DNA of 41,478 nt from NCBI GenBank assembly GCA_902606175.1, contig CACLEZ010000012.1:1-41478 (forward strand), read 5' to 3'. A program made the translations under genes and the position numbers. Numbering within the stretch: the first letter of the stretch is position 1; each line of letters starts with the position of its first letter. Below, piece after piece: positions 1 through 8,012 of this stretch. Source of the DNA: an uncultured SAR86 cluster bacterium (lineage in GTDB: Bacteria; Pseudomonadota; Gammaproteobacteria; Magnimaribacterales; Magnimaribacteraceae). A model generated the notes under the pieces. The model made no database searches, had not been told where the DNA came from, and saw only the letters and a list, made by a program, of their open reading frames with translations.

Positions 1-195
1 TCTGTAGGAACAAAAAAAGGTACAAAGCCTAGTTTTTCTGAAGCTGCTGAACCGCAAGTTGGCTTACAGTTGTTTCAAGAATTTACTCAAATATTTAAAG
101 AAAAAAAATTTAAGTATGAAATTGGTAGTTTTGGTTCAGATATGTCAGTACATATAGTAAATGATGGACCGGTTACATTTTGGTTTGAAAATTAA
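1..195 (+). CDS. dtd: D-aminoacyl-tRNA deacylase, C-terminal part
   Basis: The gene enters from the left edge and ends at a TAA at 193-195; only the last 64 residues are present. They contain two hallmark Dtd segments: a GTKKGTKPSFSEAA stretch, matching the family's RGxRPSF block, and the near C-terminal NDGPVTFW, which holds the Gly-cisPro/GPVT element used to read the chirality of the substrate. The family hydrolyses D-aminoacyl-tRNA (and Gly-tRNA-Ala) in the cytoplasm as a homodimer, protecting translation. The end FEN just after the GPVTFW motif agrees with a normal, full-length C-terminus. It converges on the aminotransferase gene with only 8 bases between them and no clear terminator. 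Confidence 0.93.
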   Translation, partial: SVGTKKGTKPSFSEAAEPQVGLQLFQEFTQIFKEKKFKYEIGSFGSDMSVHIVNDGPVTFWFEN

Positions 196-203
196 TTTTA
201 TAA

Positions 204-1382
204 TTAACTTATTTTATCAAGGACCTTTGGTAACGCTTTAATATATTGTTTTACATCGGCTATTTTCCCAGTACTGACCCTTGACCAATTTACATAGTCT
301 TGATAAATGCCTCGAACTAGAACTTTCTCTTTTTCCATTTCTTTTCTGAACTCTTCTGCATTTAGAGATCCAAGGTCTACAAACATAAAGTTCGTGCTTG
401 TTGGTAAGGGCTTCAAGCCATTTTCTTTGACAGCATCTCGCAACATATCTCTTGCCTCTACAATTTTCTCTTTGGAGTATCTTAAGAATTTTTCATCATT
501 ATAGGATGCAATCGCAGCTGCCACTCCAGCCTGATTCAAAGAGTAATCTCCAAGACCAAAAGACGAAATTTTAGAAATTAATTCTGGATCTGCAATCATG
601 TAACCTACTCTCATGCCTGCAAGACCATAGATCTTGGAGAAGGTTCTAGCAACCACCACGTTATAACCCTCATTAATAAGTGGAATCATAGTATTTTCAT
701 CAGGATTAGATGTGAGCTCATTATAAGCTTCATCAATCAAGACAATTGCTTTCTTGGAAGCTTTTTTACAGAACAATCTTAGATCTTTTGGAGATAAAGT
801 AAGTCCCGTCGGATTATTAGGATTTGTGACTTGAACCATTTCAATATCAGGTGATATTTTGTTATACATGCTAGTTAGATCAATAGATAGATCTTTTGTT
901 TTAGCTAATCTTTTAATGCCATAATCATTGTTAGCACTACCCATTTTTGTGGTCGTATCCCAGAAGAGGTCTGGTCCTAGTATATGGCCTTTCCTTGTAA
1001 CTTTTGTTGCTAGCCACTGCAAAGGAGCACTTGAACCAGAACCAATTAAAATATGTTCAGGAGTAACATTATTTCGTTCGGCTATTATTGCCTTAAGCTT
1101 TGGAACTGCAGACACATAGTAAGATCCACTTTTGATTGCCTCTTCCATAGCCCTTAAAGCCATAGGGCTAGGTCCATAGGGATTTTCATTAGCATTTAAC
1201 TTGGCAATACCCATTGAAGGTCCATAACTTACCTTTTGGGATGCACCTGTAACCACTCTTGGAATAGCACCAACAGCAGACTGAGTTCTATGAGTTTGAC
1301 CTAGTATGGGAGCTGCAGCTACAGAACCTGCTGTTATCAAGGCTCCCTTAAGTAGCGCTCTTCTTGTAAATTTATTTTTCAT
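204..1382 (-). CDS. Tat-exported class I/II PLP aminotransferase, histidinol-phosphate aminotransferase-like
   Basis: A 392-residue fold-type I aminotransferase of the HisC family. Visible motifs are NPNNPTG (187-193), IDEAY (216-220, the PLP-ring Asp is D217) and SKIYGLAGMRVGY with Schiff-base lysine K250 and phosphate-binding R258. The N-terminus is a twin-arginine signal: TRRALLKG with R7-R8, a hydrophobic stretch and an Ala-rich region ending near residue 30. The enzyme is therefore probably folded with PLP in the cytoplasm and exported through Tat. A strong AGGAG lies just upstream of the ATG. It sits 12 bases after the TauE/SafE permease and close to tatABC. Periplasmic location argues against a role in histidine synthesis, even though hisE is nearby; the true substrate is unknown. 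Confidence 0.85.
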   Translation of the reverse strand: MKNKFTRRALLKGALITAGSVAAAPILGQTHRTQSAVGAIPRVVTGASQKVSYGPSMGIAKLNANENPYGPSPMALRAMEEAIKSGSYYVSAVPKLKAIIAERNNVTPEHILIGSGSSAPLQWLATKVTRKGHILGPDLFWDTTTKMGSANNDYGIKRLAKTKDLSIDLTSMYNKISPDIEMVQVTNPNNPTGLTLSPKDLRLFCKKASKKAIVLIDEAYNELTSNPDENTMIPLINEGYNVVVARTFSKIYGLAGMRVGYMIADPELISKISSFGLGDYSLNQAGVAAAIASYNDEKFLRYSKEKIVEARDMLRDAVKENGLKPLPTSTNFMFVDLGSLNAEEFRKEMEKEKVLVRGIYQDYVNWSRVSTGKIADVKQYIKALPKVLDKIS

Positions 1383-1394
1383 ATTATTCTCCTT

Positions 1395-2249
1395 CTAAAT
1401 TATTGATGCTGAAAGGTTTGCTTTCCAAAACATTCCAGATGAAACCAGCAGTAGGTAAAGTCCAAATAGCCTTTTTAATTTCTGTTCTTCAAGACTGTGC
1501 GCCCACTTAACGCCTATTGGTGCGGTCAAAATTGAGATCAAACTAATAATTATTGTTGCTGGTAGATTTACGAAACCTACAGAACCATAAGGAAGATCTT
1601 GTTCATTCATTCCTAAAATGAAAAACCCTACAGTTCCGACTAAGCCAATGATGACTCCGACTCCAGATGCTGTAGCAACAGCTTGATAAATTGGTCTCTT
1701 ACACACTGACATTGTTATGACTGTGATCGTTCCTCCGGCGATACCTAACAACGAAGAAAATCCACCTAAGAAAGAAACGAGACCTGCTCTAGCAATTCCG
1801 CTTGGCATCTCTCTTTGTTTCATTGCCACCTGATCTAATATTTGAGGAAATAGAAAATAGAAACCATAAAATAGTACTCCCCAAGCAAAAATCAGATATA
1901 GCTCGTTAGCCTGAGTGTATGAAGCGATAATAACTCCAACCATTACTCCAATAATTAGCCAAGGTGCCCAGGCTTTTAATATATCAAAGTCAACGGCCCC
2001 TCTTTTGTTGTGTGCAACAAGTGCTCTTGTTGAAGAGAATATTATGCATGCAAGTGATGTTCCTATCGCCACAAAAATTAAGTTTTCAGATTGAAATTCT
2101 AGAACTGAGAAAAGTAATACTAGCGCAGGTACGATAGCAAAACCTCCACCGTTTCCAAATAGACCGGCTGTGAGTCCTGCAATTGCACCTGCAGTTATAA
2201 GTAACACTAGTAAGCTGAAAATTTCCAATTTTGACTCCAAACACAACAC
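1395..2249 (-). CDS. TauE/SafE-family membrane permease
   Basis: A hydrophobic protein of up to 284 residues with about eight membrane segments in two similar halves, typical of the TauE/SafE (DUF81) family. The N-terminal half carries the Gly-rich GLTAGLFGNGGGF signature and the C-terminal half a related FLGGFSSLLGIAGGT signature. Characterised relatives export sulfite, sulfoacetate or other organosulfur anions, but specificity cannot be read from sequence. The 2249 start is a GTG. A TTG at 2228 has GGAG six bases upstream and may be the true start, giving 277 residues. It probably forms a two-gene unit with the downstream Tat-exported aminotransferase (12-base gap), so a linked role in handling a periplasmic amine or sulfonate is possible but only inferred. 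Confidence 0.85.
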   Translation of the reverse strand: MLCLESKLEIFSLLVLLITAGAIAGLTAGLFGNGGGFAIVPALVLLFSVLEFQSENLIFVAIGTSLACIIFSSTRALVAHNKRGAVDFDILKAWAPWLIIGVMVGVIIASYTQANELYLIFAWGVLFYGFYFLFPQILDQVAMKQREMPSGIARAGLVSFLGGFSSLLGIAGGTITVITMSVCKRPIYQAVATASGVGVIIGLVGTVGFFILGMNEQDLPYGSVGFVNLPATIIISLISILTAPIGVKWAHSLEEQKLKRLFGLYLLLVSSGMFWKANLSASII

Positions 2250-2358
2250 TTAAATTATGCAATTTGTATGCCAAATTTATGTAGTAAAACATGCAATTAA
2301 GGTTTAAAAGAGTCCATTTTCGAAAATTATGACCTTTTAGGAGGCTATTTCTCTGTAT

Positions 2359-3102
2359 CTATAAGTCTTTTGTATCTGTCTCTTGTTTTTTAGTTTTCTC
2401 AAGTATCAATTTTGATGAGAATAAACCTAATTCGAATAACAGCCAGGCAGGTATTGCAAGTAAAGTTTGAGAGATTACATCGGGAGGAGTAATCAGCATG
2501 CCAACTACAAAGCACCCCACTATTATGTAAGGCCTTTTTTTAGATAAGCTTTCTGATGAGGATACGCCACTCCATATTAAGAGAAATATTAAAATAGGAA
2601 TTTCGAATGCAATGGCAAAAGCAAACATCATTCCTAGCACGAAACCTAGGTAACTATTAATATCTGTCATAACCAAAACGCCTTCTGGAGCTGACGAAGT
2701 AAAGAAGCTGAAAACAATTGGTAAAATTAAAAAATAGGTAAAGATAATACCTAAATAGAAAAGTACAACACTTGAAAATAACAAAGAGAAGCTCAGATTC
2801 TTTTCTTGTTTGTACAGAGCTGGTGCTACGAATCCCCATATTTGAGAAAAAAAATAAGGCATGGAGATCATAAGTGAAACAAATAGAGTTAATTTTAGGG
2901 GTGCAAGGAATGGAGATGCTACTTCAGTTGCAATCATGGAAGAATTAGAAGGTAAGAATTTTTGCAAAGGCTCTGCTAAGAACTGATAAATGTCATTTGA
3001 AAAATAAATGAGTAGAATAAAACAACTAGCTATAACTACTATTGATTTAACAAGTCTAACTCTTAGTTCTGTTAAATGATCAACAAGAGAGGCTTCTTCC
3101 AT
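2359..3102 (-). CDS. tatC: Sec-independent translocase TatC
   Basis: A 247-residue polytopic inner-membrane protein, the receptor of the twin-arginine translocase that recognises RR signal peptides together with TatB. The N-terminus has the conserved cytoplasmic DHLTELRVRLVKS segment that TatC proteins carry before membrane helix 1. Six hydrophobic segments follow, with the conserved FFSQIWGFVAPALYKQEK region and the PYIIVGCFVVGMLITPPD region near helix 5. The length is normal for the family. The ATG lies 4 bases after the tatB stop, as the last gene of the ubiE-ubiB-hisE-tatABC run. A plausible native client is the RR-signal aminotransferase encoded about 1 kb downstream. Confidence 0.96.
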   Translation of the reverse strand: MEEASLVDHLTELRVRLVKSIVVIASCFILLIYFSNDIYQFLAEPLQKFLPSNSSMIATEVASPFLAPLKLTLFVSLMISMPYFFSQIWGFVAPALYKQEKNLSFSLLFSSVVLFYLGIIFTYFLILPIVFSFFTSSAPEGVLVMTDINSYLGFVLGMMFAFAIAFEIPILIFLLIWSGVSSSESLSKKRPYIIVGCFVVGMLITPPDVISQTLLAIPAWLLFELGLFSSKLILEKTKKQETDTKDL

Positions 3103-3106
3103 AAGA

Positions 3107-3334
3107 TTATCTTTCTTTAAGATCTTCTAATATTTCTTTATTTTTTTCATCAAGAAGGGCTTCTTCAAGGTTAAGTGTTTTTGATACTTCTTCCTTAGCA
3201 TCATTGAATTGATCTTTTATTTTTCTTACTGTAAGAAATATATATTTTAAGACTTCAGGTAATTTTTCTGGTCCTATTAAAATAATTCCAACTACAAAAA
3301 TTATTAAAATTTCAAAAAAACCAACGTCGAACAT
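3107..3334 (-). CDS. tatB: Sec-independent translocase TatB (short form)
   Basis: A 75-residue protein with one N-terminal membrane helix (about residues 5-21), the hinge GPEKLPEVLKYI and a charged amphipathic tail. The MFDVGFFEILII start and the Glu before the helix are typical of TatB rather than TatA. TatB partners TatC in the substrate receptor complex. It is short: many TatB proteins exceed 100 residues, and here the variable C-terminal tail is almost absent. The ATG overlaps the tatA TAA by one base (TAATG), implying translational coupling. The position between tatA and tatC is as expected. Confidence 0.93.
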   Translation of the reverse strand: MFDVGFFEILIIFVVGIILIGPEKLPEVLKYIFLTVRKIKDQFNDAKEEVSKTLNLEEALLDEKNKEILEDLKER

Positions 3335-3495
3335 TATTTTTTATCGTCTTCTTCATCAAGAGTTTTCCTAAAGCTTTTAATTGTATTGGCTAAGTCTGAA
3401 CCCAAATTTTTAATTCTTTTAGTGCCTCCAAACAGAAGCAATACGATTACTAAAATTATCAGTATTTGCCATATGCTAATTCCGCCTATACCCAT
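3334..3495 (-). CDS. tatA: Sec-independent translocase TatA
   Basis: A 53-codon gene that a 60-residue length cut-off would miss. Translation gives MGIGGISIWQILIILVIV, then LLLFGGTKRIKNLG and an amphipathic helix with SFRKTLDEEDDKK at the end. The short N-terminal periplasmic piece, single membrane helix, FG hinge and F at the helix junction are diagnostic of TatA, the pore-forming subunit of the twin-arginine translocase. GGAG stands 6 bases upstream of the ATG, inside the end of hisE. The ATG directly follows the hisE TAA, and the tatA TAA shares one base with the tatB ATG. Its C-terminal tail is much shorter than in model TatA proteins. Confidence 0.95.
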   Translation of the reverse strand: MGIGGISIWQILIILVIVLLLFGGTKRIKNLGSDLANTIKSFRKTLDEEDDKK

Positions 3496-3840
3496 TTATT
3501 TCTCCTTATTTTTCTTTCTGGAACTCTTTTCTTTGTGCCCTGATATGCCAAGCCTATTATTTAATTCCTCTAGAACATCATCTATGTGAATACCTTCATT
3601 CAAAAGTAAGACCATGGTATGAAACCATAAATCTGCGGTTTCATGAATTATTTTTTTATTCTTGTCGACCGACACATCATTTGTTGCTTCTAGCAGCTCG
3701 AGCGCCTCTTCGAGTACCTTTTCATTAATTTTTACCTTTCCTTGATCCAAAAGAGATTTTACATACGAATCTTTAGATGTTGAGCTAACCCTTTTTTCCA
3801 TTAAATTAAAGAGCTTTTTGAGTAAGTCTTGTTCGGTCAT
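3496..3840 (-). CDS. hisE: Phosphoribosyl-ATP pyrophosphatase
   Basis: A 114-residue MazG-fold all-helical protein matching HisE. It has the SYVKSLLDQGKVKINEKV segment, an EEALELLEA motif and HETADLWFHTMVLL, which supply the acidic Mg2+/pyrophosphate-binding residues (EExxE and ExxD). It catalyses the second step of histidine biosynthesis, PR-ATP to PR-AMP. The lysine-rich tail ending KKNKEK is a little longer than usual. hisE between ubiB and tatABC is a known gammaproteobacterial order, but the usual neighbour hisI is missing here. The start lies one base after the ubiB stop, so the gene is read in the same operon. Confidence 0.93.
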   Translation of the reverse strand: MTEQDLLKKLFNLMEKRVSSTSKDSYVKSLLDQGKVKINEKVLEEALELLEATNDVSVDKNKKIIHETADLWFHTMVLLLNEGIHIDDVLEELNNRLGISGHKEKSSRKKNKEK

Positions 3841-3841
3841 T

Positions 3842-5395
3842 TTAGGTAGCTATGAATAAGAATAAACAAATGATTAAAACTACAAGGATAATGCCATTAT
3901 TTCTTCCTTGTATATAGATTTTTTGCATAAGCTGATTATGTCGTTCTTCATTAGCATTTTGATATTCTTCTAATCTTGAAACCTGTTCTATGGCTGTATC
4001 TGCTATTTCAGGAAATTTTCTAGCCTTTTCAAACCAACTTAAGGAATTTCTCTTAGCCCACTCAGTTAATTTCTTAGGGTTATACCTCTCTGAAATCCAA
4101 TTTTTTAAGAAAGGATTTGCTATAGACCAGAAATCTAAGGCTGGATAAAGTTGTTTACCTAAACCTTCAATATTCACTAATGTTTTTTGGAGAAGCATCA
4201 AGGATGGTTGCATCCTTAAATCAAATCTTCTGGCTGAATCAAATATAAATAGAAGCATCTCACCAAAGTTTATTTTTTCCATCGGCTGATCAAAAATAGG
4301 TTCACATGCTGCCCTGATAGTGTTTTCTAGGTCACTTAACCTTGTGTTTGGATTCACCCATTTTGATTCAATTAATATGTTTGCGACTTCTTTAAAATCT
4401 CTTCCTATAACAGCAATTAACATTCTACCTATCTGATATTGCTCTTCTTCGCTTAGTGAACCAACAATTGCATAGTCAACAGCAACATATGCGGGGTCAG
4501 ACGGATTTTTGGCGTCAATGAATATATTGCCAGGATGCATGTCAGCATGGAAAAAGTTATCAATAAACACTTGTTTTAGAAAGATCTCAACACCTCTTTC
4601 TGCTACTAATCTTAAATCTACTCCAAGATCATTAAGGTTCTCTATGCGATCAACTGGAATACCCTCAATTTTTTCCATGACCAGTAAATTTTCAGTACAG
4701 TAATCAAGATACACTTCAGGCACATAAAGGAGATTATTGCCCTCAAAGTTTCTTCTGGTTTGTTTTATATTCGATGACTCTAATCTCATGTCTAGCTCTG
4801 CTAGAATTACAGCTTCGTATTCGTCCACTAATCTTGAAAGTTGCAATCTTTTCGCATCTTTAAATCGCCGCTCTGAAAATGCAGCAATTCTTTTCATAAG
4901 AGATACATCTGTTTGGATGATTTTTTTTATTCCCGGTCTAACAACTTTAATCACAACTTCTTTATTATTTTCTTTAAGTGTTGCCGAATAAACCTGTGCT
5001 ATCGATGCAGCTGCTAAAGGTGTGGGGTTAAAGTCTTTAAAGATTGAAATAATTTCACAATCCATCTCTTTTTCAATAATCTCAATAGCCTGCTTATCAG
5101 AGAAGTGAGGCAGATCGTCTTGAAGAACTTTTAGACTTTTTGCAATTTCTCCTGGAACCACATCTGGTCTTGTAGATAAAAGTTGACCGAACTTTATAAA
5201 GATTGGGCCTAAATCTTCTAATGCAAAACGCAGTCTTTCACCGGGCTCTTTTTTGGATTGATAAAGACGCCAGGGAGATATAAAAAGAAGAAATGAAACG
5301 ATTTTTGGTTTTGAGAATGTATCAACTTCCTTGTCTAGGCGAGCTTTTAACAAAGTATGAATGATTTTAAGGAGCCTGAGAGAATCTCTAAACAT
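3842..5395 (-). CDS. ubiB: Ubiquinone biosynthesis kinase-like ATPase UbiB
   Basis: An ABC1/ADCK (UbiB) protein of about 517 residues, membrane-anchored at the C-terminus by a hydrophobic helix (near NGIILVVLIICLFLFIAT). It has the family-specific KxGQ motif (IKFGQLLSTRPD, about residue 70), the catalytic-type lysine in VVIKVVRPG (about 150), HADMHPGNIF (about 285) and the metal-binding Asp in VAVDYAIVGSL (about 307). It supports coenzyme Q biosynthesis through ATPase activity. I chose the ATG at 5395: it has AAGGA seven bases upstream and overlaps the ubiE stop by 8 bases; an in-frame ATG at 5428 would add 11 residues. Odd point: the usual D-x-G after the metal Asp reads D-Y-A. ubiJ, often between ubiE and ubiB, is absent. 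Confidence 0.94.
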   Translation of the reverse strand: MFRDSLRLLKIIHTLLKARLDKEVDTFSKPKIVSFLLFISPWRLYQSKKEPGERLRFALEDLGPIFIKFGQLLSTRPDVVPGEIAKSLKVLQDDLPHFSDKQAIEIIEKEMDCEIISIFKDFNPTPLAAASIAQVYSATLKENNKEVVIKVVRPGIKKIIQTDVSLMKRIAAFSERRFKDAKRLQLSRLVDEYEAVILAELDMRLESSNIKQTRRNFEGNNLLYVPEVYLDYCTENLLVMEKIEGIPVDRIENLNDLGVDLRLVAERGVEIFLKQVFIDNFFHADMHPGNIFIDAKNPSDPAYVAVDYAIVGSLSEEEQYQIGRMLIAVIGRDFKEVANILIESKWVNPNTRLSDLENTIRAACEPIFDQPMEKINFGEMLLFIFDSARRFDLRMQPSLMLLQKTLVNIEGLGKQLYPALDFWSIANPFLKNWISERYNPKKLTEWAKRNSLSWFEKARKFPEIADTAIEQVSRLEEYQNANEERHNQLMQKIYIQGRNNGIILVVLIICLFLFIAT

Positions 5396-6152
5396 CCACC
5401 ATTCCTTTTTGGCCAGAATGAATTGCAACTATTCCATTGGTTAAATTTTCATATCTACATTTTGAAAAACCAGTCTCTTCTAACATTTTTTTTAATTCTT
5501 CTTGAGTAGGATGCATCCTTATTGATTCGGCTAGATATCTATAGCTTTCTTCAGTTTGTGCAATAATCTCCCCAATTTTTGGTATAACTTCGAAAGAGAA
5601 AAGATCGTAAATTTCTCTAAAAACTTCATTTTGTGGTTTTGAGAATTCTAAGATAATTAGTTTCCCACCTGGTTTTAATGCTTTGTAAATAGATCCCAGA
5701 GCAGTTTCTTTGTCAGTAACATTTCTCAGCCCAAATGCTATTGTGATTAGATCAAATGTATTATCTTTAAAGGGAAGAAATTGAGCATCTATTTGTGCAG
5801 GATGTACATCCTCTATCCCTTCATCAATTAATCGGTTTCTTCCTTCATTTAGCATTGAAGCATTGATATCACTGAGAATTAAAGTCCCTTTCTCAGAAAT
5901 CTTATCTCGCATGAGCTTAACCATATCCCCCGTACCGCCTGCAAGATCTAGCACTATAAAGTCATCTTTAATTCCAGATGTCTCAATAGTTACTTTCTTC
6001 CAAAGCCTGTGTATCCCAAAGGACATAAGATCATTCATTAGGTCATAATTCTTTGAAACCGTATCAAAGACACTGCCTACAAGATCTGCCTTCTTATCAG
6101 AATCTACTTCTTTAAAACCAAAGCTCGTTTTATTTTTATTCTCTTCTTTCAT
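5388..6152 (-). CDS. ubiE: Ubiquinone/menaquinone biosynthesis C-methyltransferase UbiE
   Basis: A 254-residue class I SAM methyltransferase. The family signature FDTVSKNYDLMNDLMSFGIH lies at about residues 29-48 and the SAM-binding LDLAGGTGD at 69-76. The UbiE-specific ITIAFGLRNVTDKE, the LKPGGKLIILEFSKP segment and the C-terminal NGIVAIHSGQK complete the match. It C-methylates the benzoquinol ring in ubiquinone synthesis (and demethylmenaquinol if present). It is the first gene of the ubiE-ubiB-hisE-tatABC run, with a 32-base gap after the upstream lipoprotein gene. A GATAAAAT sequence in that gap could be a -10 box, although the lipoprotein gene may share the transcript. Confidence 0.96.
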   Translation of the reverse strand: MKEENKNKTSFGFKEVDSDKKADLVGSVFDTVSKNYDLMNDLMSFGIHRLWKKVTIETSGIKDDFIVLDLAGGTGDMVKLMRDKISEKGTLILSDINASMLNEGRNRLIDEGIEDVHPAQIDAQFLPFKDNTFDLITIAFGLRNVTDKETALGSIYKALKPGGKLIILEFSKPQNEVFREIYDLFSFEVIPKIGEIIAQTEESYRYLAESIRMHPTQEELKKMLEETGFSKCRYENLTNGIVAIHSGQKGMVDV

Positions 6153-6184
6153 AAAAATGCTTGTGCATTTTATCTCATGCCGAA

Positions 6185-7030
6185 CTAATTAACCTGTCTC
6201 TTAGATAATATTCTGTTTATAGACTTTAAATAAACTTCTAAGCTTCTATTGAAACTATCTATTTGTTTTTCATTGCTTGATTTAAAGACAAAGCTAATAA
6301 TTTCTTGTGCAAGTAATTCATTCTTATCAATCTTTTCTCTAAACTTTTCTTCTCCTAGTTCTTCAAGAGAATCTAAGTATGTCGACATTTTTGCTTCGTA
6401 ATCCGAAGACTTATTATTTTTTAGAAGTTGAATAAACTCCTCTATCCATTGTTCTTGAAGATTAGACCATTCTTCTCTTACTTCAATGTGGCTCTCTAAT
6501 TTCAAGTTTATTTCATCAATCTGATCATCTCTAAGTTTGATACCTACTCGATCAAATCCAGAAATATAGTTATCTATTAAGCTATAACCATTCTCTAATC
6601 TCTCTTTTTTCCTTTTCTCTCTAAGTTCTCTAAAATGGAATCCTATTTCGTCTATTTGCACTTCATTTATTTCCTTAGTGAAGCTTATTATGGGTGATTT
6701 GAAATAGAAATTTGATCTTGTAAAAATTCCCTCTGCATCCCTATAAATAGAACTAATTTCTTTCTCAGGATTTTGTAAATTTATATTTTTTAATTTTTCT
6801 AGAATAACTTTTACTTTAATAAGTTCATTTTCACTAAACCAATTTATAAATTCTGTTGAAATAATTTCTATTTCTTCATCTTGCTCTTGTGAGAAATTGG
6901 CAAATTCCTTGAAATAATCAGCCAAATAATTATCTAATCTCTCGTAGACCCATGATCCTGCAATTGAGCATGAACTCATTGAAAAGATCATTAGGGAAAG
7001 TAAACAAAACTTATAAATATTTCGAACCAT
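6185..7030 (-). CDS. DUF6279-like lipoprotein
   Basis: A protein of about 281 residues with an N-terminal lipoprotein signal: hydrophobic FCLLSLMIFSMSSC, where the Cys would be lipidated. The mature part begins with a Trp-Val-Tyr-Glu-Arg-Leu-Asp pattern, resembling the VYNRLDW start of the DUF6279 proteobacterial lipoproteins, and continues as Glu/Lys-rich helices with no visible catalytic motif. The assignment is from memory of that family and is moderate. An in-frame GTG sits just before the ATG at 7030; the ATG is more likely. It lies upstream of ubiE on the same strand and is divergent from orn with a gap of about 40 bases. The function is unknown. Confidence 0.7.
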   Translation of the reverse strand: MVRNIYKFCLLSLMIFSMSSCSIAGSWVYERLDNYLADYFKEFANFSQEQDEEIEIISTEFINWFSENELIKVKVILEKLKNINLQNPEKEISSIYRDAEGIFTRSNFYFKSPIISFTKEINEVQIDEIGFHFRELREKRKKERLENGYSLIDNYISGFDRVGIKLRDDQIDEINLKLESHIEVREEWSNLQEQWIEEFIQLLKNNKSSDYEAKMSTYLDSLEELGEEKFREKIDKNELLAQEIISFVFKSSNEKQIDSFNRSLEVYLKSINRILSKRQVN

Positions 7031-7072
7031 CACTAGGGGTTATTGTAAATTGCAGTTAAAATTCTGTCGGAA

Positions 7073-7624
7073 ATGTCAGATAAAAAGAAATATCCTACCC
7101 TAGTTTGGCTAGATTTAGAAATGACGGGTTTAGACCCAGATTCGGAAAGAGTTATTGAAATTGCTACAGCGATTACTAATCATGACCTATCAGAAATAAT
7201 TGAAGGACCAAACCTCGTGATTCAGCAACCAATGGAGTTCATTGACAATATGGATGACTGGAACACTAATCAGCATACAAAATCTGGACTAGTTGAAAGC
7301 TTAAAAGTCACAAATATCACTATCGAAGAGGCACAGAAACAAACGCTTGAATTTTTGTCTATGCATGCGGAGAAAGGAAGATCACCACTATGTGGTAATT
7401 CTATTTCTCATGATAGGCGTTTTCTAAGAAGATATATGCCAGAACTAGATGCTTTTTTTCATTATAGAAATGTTGATGTTAGCTCAATAAAAGAACTCAT
7501 TAAAAGATGGAATCCCGAGTTGCTAAATGGTTTTAGAAAAAGTGGGGGACATAGAGCGATGGAAGATGTGCTTGAGTCCATTCAAGAGTTGAAGTTTTAC
7601 AGAGATAAATTCTTTGTTCAATAA
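7073..7624 (+). CDS. orn: Oligoribonuclease
   Basis: A 183-residue DEDDh 3'-5' exonuclease, the usual Orn length. WLDLEMTGLDPDSERVIE carries the first acidic pair (D14, E16). GNSISHDRRFLRRYMPELD and the NVDVSSIKEL segment follow, and GHRAMEDVLESI supplies the catalytic His and last Asp. It degrades 2-5 nucleotide RNAs, including pGpG from c-di-GMP turnover, to mononucleotides in the cytoplasm and is essential in many gammaproteobacteria. Its stop is 2 bases from the convergent DUF1820 gene. Confidence 0.97.
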   Translation: MSDKKKYPTLVWLDLEMTGLDPDSERVIEIATAITNHDLSEIIEGPNLVIQQPMEFIDNMDDWNTNQHTKSGLVESLKVTNITIEEAQKQTLEFLSMHAEKGRSPLCGNSISHDRRFLRRYMPELDAFFHYRNVDVSSIKELIKRWNPELLNGFRKSGGHRAMEDVLESIQELKFYRDKFFVQ

Positions 7625-7626
7625 AT

Positions 7627-7953
7627 CTATTTATCAGGTCCTTGAAAAACAGGATTGGAAATAGGCATCACTTTTGCCGAATCACTCGAAGTTATTTTTG
7701 CAGTGCCCTTCTTATCCACTTCATCAATTCTCATAATGCAATTTATGGGTATATAACTTCTTTGAACACCTTTGAATTCGTTTTTTAATTTTTCTTCACT
7801 AGTATCTACAACTATTTGAGAGTTTTGATCGAATATATATTCCTCGACTTCTATAAATCCATACATGTCACTTTGATAAATGGCCTCAGCATAAACCTCA
7901 TAGATTTCACCCAATTGAACAAATACTACTTTGTAGATTCCTTTTTTTGCCAT
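7627..7953 (-). CDS. DUF1820 family protein
   Basis: A 108-residue protein with the features I recall for DUF1820: IYKVVFVQLGEIYEVYA, YQSDMYGFIEVEEYIF, VVDTSEEKLKNEF, RSYIPINCIMRIDEVDKKG and a Pro-rich C-terminus. The family is conserved in gammaproteobacteria, small and probably cytoplasmic; no biochemical role is established. It is transcribed toward orn (2-base gap) and away from miaB (59-base gap). Confidence 0.85.
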   Translation of the reverse strand: MAKKGIYKVVFVQLGEIYEVYAEAIYQSDMYGFIEVEEYIFDQNSQIVVDTSEEKLKNEFKGVQRSYIPINCIMRIDEVDKKGTAKITSSDSAKVMPISNPVFQGPDK

Positions 7954-8012
7954 TACAATCCCTGCCTTTTATAGATTTAAACTAAAGTACACTTTAAAGA
8001 TATTAGATATAT

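Noticed and set aside
2250-2358. Possible small gene or terminator between the TauE/SafE gene and tatC
   Set aside because: Only short frames and no stable GC stem with a T-run; the plus-strand AGGAGG at about 2339 leads to no open frame.
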